Assembly (NCBI GenBank): GCA_029844215.1
Contig: CM056736.1
Coordinates: forward strand, 58,961,562 to 59,025,561
Reading direction: 5' to 3'
DNA: 64,000 nucleotides
From: Przewalskia tangutica
Taxonomy: Eukaryota; Streptophyta; Magnoliopsida; Solanales; Solanaceae
The position numbers and the translations under genes were made by a program. How positions within the stretch are numbered: position 1 is the stretch's first letter; each line of letters starts with the position of its first letter. The notes under the pieces are model-generated. The model had not been told where the DNA came from, searched no databases, and saw only the letters and a program-made list of their open reading frames with translations. This document shows, one piece after another, positions 56,465 to 64,000 of this stretch.

Positions 56465-57179
56465 GCCACGACCGAACTCGGCCCGTGATCGTGCCTTACC
56501 CCGCACCCTGTGATACAACATCGAGAAAACCAAAGGAAATGAAAACTTAAACATATAAATAGATATAGATCAAGATGAAAGAAAATAGGCCAACCAAAAC
56601 GGTTGCCTTTCAGCATTTATATATATCGACCGTTGAACAATTACAATCCTTACAACCCTGCCCACAACAATGCTACAGACCTCTAAGATTTTTACAACAA
56701 CCATGACGGGACAGGGCCCCGCCATACCCCTGAATGTACAAGAACCTGCTGCACTGTGGTAACATACCAAAGATAAGCCTCAAGGAACGGAGCTTCCCAA
56801 CACGCTGAAATGTGATCCTAAAATGGATCGACACTGATGTACTTACCGCTGCAGATTGAACGCAGCCTCGGCGAGGTCAAGACAACAGTACCAAGTATGT
56901 GAAATCAGAATATCAGAAATGGAATCATAATAGTCTATATAAAGCAGAGACATGTATGATAACCAAACTACAAGACACACATATAACGCTTATATCAAGT
57001 CGTGGACTCACGCCTCCAAATCATCACTGCGTGCGTGGAATTCCTTCCTCACCGCCTGATCTATGATATAACAACACCAAAGAGTATACATGAACATCGG
57101 GTCCCACATGTGTCATAAAACCGTGACGGCAAGTATAACTACCAGATCCGACCGTACTCAATAATATCGCATAATCATA

Positions 57180-57500
57180 TCACGGTCGACACGCGGGCAA
57201 GTGCAATAGCCTCCACCGCCTCCTCCCGCGCCACGAATGACGGGGCAAGTGAATCGGCCACGCACCGATCACAACCGTAAGTCACGGCTCCATCCAAACA
57301 CCGACTCGCGAAGTCGACACGTGGCAAGTGCACCAGCCTCCACCGCCTCTTCCTCGCGCCACGTATGACGGGCAAGTGAATCGCTAAGCACCGATCACAA
57401 CCGTAAGTCACGATACGCTAAGTCGACACGTGGCAAGTGCAATAACCTATACCAGATCCACCGCCACGTGCCGACGGGGCAAGTAAACAGGCTACGCACC
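57180..57500. repeat. GC-rich minisatellite in the R10 3' LTR
   Basis: A unit of about 110-125 bases holds GTCGACACG(T)GGCAAGTGC, CCTCCACCGCCTC, GACGGGGCAAGTGAATCG and CACCGATCACAACCGTAAGT. It is repeated about 2.7 times. The 5' LTR has the matching array at about 62750-63090. Confidence 0.8.
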
Positions 57501-57716
57501 CGATCACAACTGTAAGTCACGATACTTCGCCATAATAACCATAATGGTCACATGTCCACAGAATCCATCATCGGTGTAGACATGCCCATGTAACAATAAT
57601 AATGGAAGCATACCCGTGGAATCTTCACACCGCCAAGACGCCCAAGTAAGTTCTCAACAAGTCAACCTACCCATCGAGACGCCAGAGTATAAACACAATT
57701 CTTGCACAACAAAGGC

Positions 57717-57790
57717 TATCACAACAAGCATAGGCAAGTTACACAACAACAAGCATAGGCAAGTTACACAACAACAAGCATAGGCAAGTT
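57717..57790. repeat. 25-bp repeat, three copies (two in the other LTR)
   Basis: ACAACAAGCATAGGCAAGTT occurs three times here and twice at about 63295-63345 in the 5' LTR of the same element, so a unit was gained or lost after insertion. Confidence 0.9.
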
Positions 57791-58579
57791 ATACACAACT
57801 CAAGGTACTTTCATTTTATATCAAGTCCGGGTTTTAACCCTAAAGTACTACGTACGTTAAATTCCTTTTAAAGATCCATTTCTTTACAAAGGTCACCCGA
57901 TACGTAGTATAAAAACAGAGTGACTAACATGGTTAAGTAAACTAAAACACTTCCCTTTGTAAAATCAAGTAACAACATTATTTTCCAAACGCTCAAGTTT
58001 GCCTAATTTCAAATGCTCAAGTTTCTCATTTTGAAAAGGTTTCAGAGTTCATAGTTTTAACTTTAAAACATAATTCTCTTTAAACAATTTGAGAAACATA
58101 TGCCTTATATGTGAGTAGGTTATTCTTGTTTATAATCGCCTTATTAAAGCAACCATGATCTAGGAAATGTAATATCATTTTGTCTCATCTTAGCTTCTAT
58201 GCAGATGAGGTTTCTACCGGGTTTTAATAATACTTAATTATTCAATACATTTCCTTTATTAGCGCCGCAGTTGGTTTGCTCGATCCTTATTCGATTTCAA
58301 ATCAAGAAACATTATTCTTTTTTAAAAACCAAGTACTCATTATTCACGAATGAGGTTTCACACGTTTAACAAAATTCATATCAATTCAATTAAGTCAAGT
58401 CTCTTATCTTTTAAGATCAAGTCTCTTAACTTCAAAAATCAGTAAACCATTTTCTTTACCTCTCTTAAGACGTTATACCTAACTTCCCATAAAGCTAGTA
58501 TAACTCTTATGTTTTCAAAACCAAGTATTACTCTTCTTTCAAAACGGTTTCTTAATCTTTTGAAATACTTCAAGATTCT

Positions 58580-58750
58580 TTATTATTCAGGCTTAAGTCA
58601 AAAGACATTGCCGTAACACTACATTCAGTTAACACACGTACGTCTACCGTACTATATATATATTCTTTTTAAAATACTTCGAGATTCTTATTATTCAGGC
58701 TTAAGTCAAAAGACATTGCCACACGTACGTCTACCGTACTATATATATAT
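58580..58750. repeat. Partial tandem duplication in the R10 3' LTR
   Basis: The block TTATTATTCAGGCTTAAGTC to ACGTCTACCGTACTATATAT is present twice, the second copy with an internal gap after GACATTGCC. Related LTRs (R6, R7) have one copy. Confidence 0.85.
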
Positions 58751-59950
58751 TCCTTTAAAATATCATGCTCAAGAGTATAGGAAGAATCACATACCTCGCG
58801 ACGATTATCGACTATAAGCAAAACGCTCCACGGCTATAACCCGTCTAGCCTTGTCCACCTTCCAAGTAGTATATGCTACTCGCAGAACATTCAACCAATA
58901 AAGGTTATCACCATCAGAATACAAATCTCCCATGTAAGATGCTTTAATCTTCTACTTATATATTCTTCTCGATGTGATTTCGCCAATTCTTTTCTCAGAA
59001 TATCCTTCTATTACAGTTCAATTCTCTTCTATGAATCTTATATTCATTTCTATACTACTACAGCATGTAATTCCCAATTACAATAGAAGGACAGTAGTAT
59101 TTACCTCGATGAGCCCAAAATTATCCAAGTTTAATGTCGCTCCTGAGCAAAGTTTAGCTCCTACTCCGAGTGCTCCAATCCGCTCCAAACAACCCTTAGA
59201 AGTTCTACGCAACTTCTACTTAACACTTCAACCGACTATGAAGGTTTTCCTTAGGGTTTCGTTTAGTGGCTAAAGTAAGTATAATAGTATTTCTGGGCTT
59301 TTCGTAGGGGTAACTTTTGGAATACTACAAGGTATTTGGGCTAGAGTATTTAGGGCATTATAACAATACTTGGAGAAGTATTTCTCAACCAATGGGGGGT
59401 ACTTCTCGAAAACAACTAGGCTAGGGGGTATTTCACGAGGGCCTTTCTCAAAGGGGAGTGGGGATGGCTTTGGACGAAACCTCAAGAGGAGGGAGTATTT
59501 TGAGACTTAGAAAATGCTCAAGTTCGATGAAGAAAGTCTTCAACTTGTATGGGTATTTATAGTCAAGCAATGGCCAACCAATGGCCAAGATCAATCCAAG
59601 TGTAGTGGCTAGGATTTAACCATGTGTACCTTATCCATCTACCACACCAACTTGCACAAAAATATCCTACCAACTCCTCGACCCCAAATCGCCCAAGCCG
59701 CCACTATTTCTTCCAATGTGAGGTGACACACGTCACCCTCCCGCTGGTCCAAAATGTTTCGCCTCTAAAAAAATCCGCAAAAATTAAAAATGACATAGCC
59801 GGAATTTTCCCTTCGCAAGTCTTGTAAAACGTTTCGTCGAAAAACGATTCTTTTTGGTACTTGTGCCCAAATTTCGATCCTAGCCTAACTTTAAGGCTCA
59901 AACTTTTCTACGTACGTCCTCACGCATATACCAAAATACGGGGTATAACA

Positions 59951-59985
59951 TTCTCCCCTCCTTAGAAACATTCGTCCCGAATGTT
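59951..59985 (-). other. R10 polypurine tract and pre-PPT hairpin
   Basis: Minus-strand AAGGAGGGGAGAA, then the hairpin AACATTCG GGA CGAATGTT at 59967-59985. Confidence 0.9.
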
Positions 59986-60714
59986 CCTTCTCAAGACGGA
60001 TAACGATAAAGTTCATCTAACAAGTTGCCAACGCCACACTTGGCCACAAAATAACACACGTTCTCTTCCTTCCTTACTCGCCGCACTTTCTAACACTTAA
60101 ACTCTTCTAGTATACGTACCATACCTCAGTTTCTAAAACTTCTGGAGTCACTACCTCCAAATTTGGTCATCTTACTAGCCTAAAATTCCTTTAAGGCCAT
60201 TCCCGGCCTTCACGAACCGATTCTGGTCTAACATATCCACGAACTCATACGATGGTCATCTAAACTTGGGCCTAGCACCCTCATGACCCTACCACCTGGC
60301 GGGACCACCCAGAGCTGACCCCACCTCGAAACAGGCCCCAACCCGACCCACTTAACGCATCAAGCTCTTATTTCCCGATCCGGAACAATCTTACCTATAC
60401 AGGTCATGAAAGCTACCACTTCCATTTTACACCACCCAAGGAATTTTCCCACAATTACTCCACGTATACTTATACATTCTGACAAAGATCGCCCGCAAAA
60501 TCTTGTACTCAAGACGGCCTTACATCTAAGGTCTCAACTGTAATATTCTAAGGTTCATCATTTCTCACTTTGTGCTTACCCTTTTTCACTAACTAGGCTT
60601 ATAACTCACATTTTAGCACAAAGCTATCCTAACATAACACTAAACACATCAACATACATTAAAACATACAAAACTCTGAGGTTAAGGATATACTCAAAAT
60701 AGGCTCAAAGGACC
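59986..60714 (-). other. R10 internal non-coding 3' region
   Basis: Homologous, on the opposite strand, to R3 8905-9839. No integrase remnant is present, as in R3. Confidence 0.7.
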
Positions 60715-61837
60715 GCTAAAATCGGGAACCTCCACCGCGACTTACCGTGGGCTCACGGCATGAACATCCGCCTAGCTAAGTGAGGAACCCGCAATCGATC
60801 TAGTAGTTCAGGCTATCCCACTGCCATACCCCGGCCTGAGGCCTCTCAAACGGCCCCGCCGGGCCGCAAGTATAGCAATCTCCCAAACCAAGACGACATT
60901 CTCTATGGGCTTTACCACAACTGGCCACACCGAGATACGGTGGCCTCATCCGGCGAGCACTTACTCCGAAAATCTGAAACACGGGAGCCCGACCGCCCCG
61001 AATACCCCGGCGTCCCGGCGTCGCGAGGACCACTGCATCGGCGAGGTACATAACTAGTCTCTGAGGCGGTCCGTCTCGAAGTCACCAGCGACTTCGCTCG
61101 CCTCTTCTCCGATTCGTCATTCCGCCGATTTCGCCTCACATCCGCGCATAAGCTCGCACGCGGCAATGTCCATGCTACAAGAGCTACACCAACAACTTTC
61201 GCTAGGTAATCATCGAGCCTCAGAACATATCGCACTCGATCCTCCATACTAGCTACTAACGCGGGACGCACGCCAATGAGTCGAACTCCACATTGTACTC
61301 CCGAACCGCACGCCTGCTCGCGCCAGAATACCAAAATATGTCACCGAGCCCTCTCATCCGCGAGGCAAGAAATGTGCAAGAAATGCCCCGAGAACTCGTC
61401 CCATATAGCCGGAAGTGCATTCTCTCCCGACGCCTCACGAATCAAACCGATCATGTATCACGCAGCCGACGCGAACTCAGGACCACCGACTCGGTCTCCG
61501 ATGCCTGATCACTCACGATCCGTCAGAATCGCCGGATGAACTCCTCGCGATCATCCTCGTGCCTCGACCCATAAAACTCGCGCCTACAACTCGTAAAAAT
61601 CCCGTAGCCTCAAACTATCTCGATCTAGGGTGAACCATCGTGCATCTTGGAACCATCGCGCCCACTTATCCTCAAGTCCGCCACAACCTCGCCAATAATC
61701 GCCAACTCCTTGTAACCCATCTCTCCGCTTCCGCATCGCTGGATCGAGGCTCAGTACCGTGGTCTCAGAGACTGCCGCCGCTTACTCGCAGCCTCTCGCG
61801 CCGCTTGCCTTCGCCCGGCCGGTTTTACGCGAGGCAT
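60715..61837 (-). pseudogene. gag: R10 gag with capsid-like region, heavily broken
   Basis: The start at 61837 reads MPRVKPAGRRQAAR and hits a stop after 28 codons. Downstream pieces match the R3 capsid: DDREEFIRRF-like sequence near 61530, SETESVV-like near 61490, a FLARMRG-like end near 61390 and VREYNVEFDSLA near 61270. A linker near 61100 reads RRNRRNDESEKRR. The first knuckle is partly kept (CGKAHREC) near 60890; the second (CYTCGPAGPFERP) has lost its histidine and last cysteine. The design matches R3 and not the capsid-less families. Confidence 0.7.
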
Positions 61838-61946
61838 AATCGTAAAGGAAAGAAATACGCCGAGGGGTCCAACTTATCACACGACTCTAAGGCACGATCT
61901 CGTAATGAGAAGGCGGAAACTAATCCTAAATGTCTCGCAGCCTCCT

Positions 61947-61982
61947 CGATTATAGATGTGGTGCACAACACATCGATAATCA
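61947..61982 (-). other. R10 leader hairpin with stem covariation
   Basis: On the element strand TGATTATCGATGTG pairs with CACATCTATAATCG around the loop TTGTGCAC. Where the other elements have GGTGTG/CACACC this one has GATGTG/CACATC, so both sides of the pair changed. Confidence 0.7.
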
Positions 61983-62026
61983 AGACTTACTACTAGACAC
62001 GGTCAGACACTTTCCGAGGACTAACC

Positions 62027-62037
62027 GCTCGATACCA
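62027..62037 (-). other. R10 primer-binding site (contracted)
   Basis: Minus-strand TGGTATCGAGCGGTTAGTCC, with both CAG triplets reduced to CG, as in R2 and R8. Confidence 0.75.
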
Positions 62038-62040
62038 CTT

Positions 62041-63665
62041 TGTCACGACCAACCTGCCCGTGGATCGTGCCTTACCCCGCACCCTAGTGATACAACATCG
62101 AGAAAACCAATGAAATGAAAACTTAAACATATAAATAGATATAGATCAAGATGAAAGAAAATAGGCCAACCAAAACGGTTGCCTTCAACATTTATATATA
62201 TCGACCTTTGAGCATAATCCTTACAACCCCGCCACAACAATGCTATGCACTTAAGATTTTTACAACAACCATGACGGACAGTGGTCCCGCCATACCACGA
62301 ATGTACAAGAACCTGCTGCACTGTGGTAACATACAAAAGATAAGCCTCAAGGAACGAGCTTCCAACACGCTGAAATGTGATCCTAAAATGGATCGACAAA
62401 TGATGCATTCTACTGCGGCATGAACGCAGCTCAAGGAGGTCAAGATAACAGTACCAAGTATGTGAAATCAAAATACTGCAAATGAAATCATAACAGTCTA
62501 TACAAAGCAGGAGACATGTATGATAGTCAAACTACAGTACACAACATATAAACAGGTATATCAAGTCAGGGACTCACGCCCTCCAAATCATCACTCGTGC
62601 CCGTGGAATTCTTCCTCACCGCCTAGCCTCATGATATAACAACACCAAGGAGTATACATGAACACCGTGTCCCACTCGTGTCATAAAACCGTGACGGCAA
62701 GTATAACTACCGATCCGACCGCACTAATAATATCGCATAACCATATCACGGTCGACACGTGGCAAGCGCAATAGCCTCCACCAGCCTCCTCTCGCGCCAC
62801 GAGCCGACGGGGCAAGTAAATCGCCACGCACCAGATCACAACCGTAAGTCACGGCTCCATCCAAACACCGACTCGCGAAGATGACACGTGGCAAGCAGAC
62901 CAGCCTCCACCGCCTCCTCCGCGCCACGATGACGGGGCAAGTGAATCGCTAAGCACCAGATCACAACCGTAAGTCACGATACGCCGCCGAACGCACGTGC
63001 GCAATAACCTATACCAGATCCACCTGCGTCACGTAGCTGACGGGGGCAAGTAAACAGGCTACGCACCCGATCACAACCGTAAGTCACGATACTTCGCCAT
63101 AATAACCATAAAGGTCACATGTCCACAGAATCCATCATCGGTGTAGACATGCCCATGTAATAATAATAATGGAAGCATACCCGTGGAATATTCCACACGC
63201 CAAGACGCCCAAGTAAGTTCTCAACAAGTCAACCTACCGCATCGAGAGACGCGGTAGTATAGAAACACAATTCTTGCACAACAAAGGCTATCACAACAAG
63301 CATAGGCAAGTTACACAACAACAAGCATAGGCAAGTTATACACAACTCAAGGTACTTTCATTTTATATCAAGTCCGGGTTTTAACCCTAAAGTACTACGT
63401 ACGTTAAATTCCTTTTAAAGATCCATTTCTTTTACAAAGGTCACCCGATACCCGTAGTATAAAAACAGAGTGACTAACATGGTTAAGTAAACCAAAACAC
63501 TTCCCTTTGTAAAATCAAGTAACAACATTATTTTCCAAACGTTCAAGTTTGCCTAATTTCAAATGCTCAAGTTTCTCATTTTCGAAAAGGTTTCGTAGTT
63601 CATAGTTTTAATCCTTTAAAACATAATTCTCTTTTAAACAATTTGAGAAACATATGCCTTATATG
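62041..63665 (-). mobile_element. R10 5' LTR, cut by R11
   Basis: Starts TGTCACGACCAACCTGCCC and follows 56465 onward up to CATATGCCTTATATG, where R11 begins. It contains the minisatellite at about 62750-63090 and two copies of the 25-bp repeat at about 63295-63345. The remainder lies beyond the window. Confidence 0.9.
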
Positions 63666-64000
63666 TGTTATACCCCGTATTTCCAGAGTATGTACGTGAG
63701 GACGTACGTATAAAAGTTAAAGCCTTAAGTAGGCAAAGTGGCGAAATTTGTGCACGACTAGCGAAAAGAATCGTTTTCCGACGAAACGTTTTTCTAAACT
63801 TCATGGCGGAAAATTCCGCTATGTCATTTATAATTTTTATGATTTTTCCGAGAGATGAAATATTTTGGACCAACGGGAGGGTGACACTTGTCACCCAAGT
63901 GACGAAAATATTGGGCTTTTCGCCTTTCTTCGTCAAGGTTAGGTAGGATCTTTGGGAGATATTTTGCGTAGTTGATGACCACGTGGGACCCACACAACAC
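63666..64000 (+). mobile_element. R11 LTR start, runs off the window end
   Basis: TGTTATACCCCGTATTTCC with the R5-type LTR sequence after it, inserted in R10 (other copies read CTTATATGTGAGTAGG at this place). It contains GGGTGACACTTGTCACCC at 63879-63896. Whether it is a solo LTR or a full element cannot be seen. Confidence 0.9.

Larger units (their letters stand above)
56465..59950 (-). mobile_element. R10 3' LTR
   Basis: About 3.5 kb, from (GT)CACGACCGAACTCGGCCCG to GGGTATAACA at 59950. The TATA box is at 59554-59561 and the palindrome at about 59720-59743. Minisatellites lie at about 57180-57500, and a 25-bp repeat with three copies at 57717-57790. A duplication of about 120 bp lies at 58580-58750. 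The 5' LTR begins at 62041. Confidence 0.9.

Noticed and set aside
56465..59950. Reading 56465-59950 as another solo LTR
   Set aside because: A polypurine tract, a gag remnant and a PBS follow on the minus strand, then a matching LTR from 62041, so it is the 3' LTR of R10.
1..64000. Host protein genes, tRNA, rRNA or a new defence or biosynthetic system
   Set aside because: I looked for long open frames, familiar protein motifs and tRNA-like cloverleaf sequence on both strands. The only tRNA-like matches are the PBS sites, and all coding traces are gag or integrase pieces.

Overview
This window holds no host gene that I can recognise. It is a block of nested Ty3/gypsy-type LTR retrotransposons, as found in the heterochromatin of a large-genome flowering plant. 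A Solanaceae-like origin is only an impression from the LTR sequences and is unproven. Every base I can assign belongs to one of about eleven elements, R1 to R11. They share LTRs of about 2.4-3.8 kb that begin TGTTA(T/C)A and end GTGACA. They also share a primer-binding site (PBS) matching the 3' end of initiator-Met tRNA, a polypurine tract (PPT) before the 3' LTR, and an internal domain of only 2.0-2.7 kb. No reverse transcriptase, RNase H or protease was seen, so all are non-autonomous.

Layout, from outermost (oldest) inward. R1 (+) has its internal domain at 50843-52766 and a 3' LTR from 52767; its 5' LTR is cut at 50835. R2 (-) entered R1 at the LTR/PBS junction and runs from 50834 down past base 1. 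Its partial 3' LTR is 1-2416, its internal domain 2417-4379, and its 5' LTR is split into four pieces by three (+) insertions: R3 (4407-12946, full length), R4 (15697-18123, solo LTR) and R5 (18608-50333, full length). R5 was itself hit by R6 (-, 21378-30877, in its 5' LTR), R7 (-, solo LTR 32887-36214, in its internal domain) and R8 (+, 40571-49882, in its 3' LTR). To the right, R9 (-, from about 53745) contains R10 (-, from about 56465), and the 5' LTR of R10 contains R11 (+, from 63666). Five-base target-site duplications are exact for R4 (GTTCC), R6 (TTGTT), R7 (TAGTT) and R8 (ACTAT), and are 4-5 bases (A/CTAG) for R5. These fix the order of insertion.

The internal domains form three designs. 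R3 and R10 keep a gag with a capsid-like region. R5, R6 and R8 have a gag without most of the capsid, plus a leftover of the integrase C-terminus. R1 and R2 have a short gag in which an N-terminal part is joined directly to the zinc knuckles. All gag reading frames are broken.

The most interesting signals are non-coding and shared across the three designs. They are a hairpin 45-60 bases after the PBS whose loop carries GTGCAC or GCGCGC, resembling a retroviral dimer-initiation loop; a G-box palindrome upstream of the TATA box; a hairpin just before the PPT; and fast-changing minisatellites at one LTR position. A recurrent loss of the middle base in CAG/CTG triplets looks like a sequencing or assembly artefact, so many frameshifts here should not be trusted.
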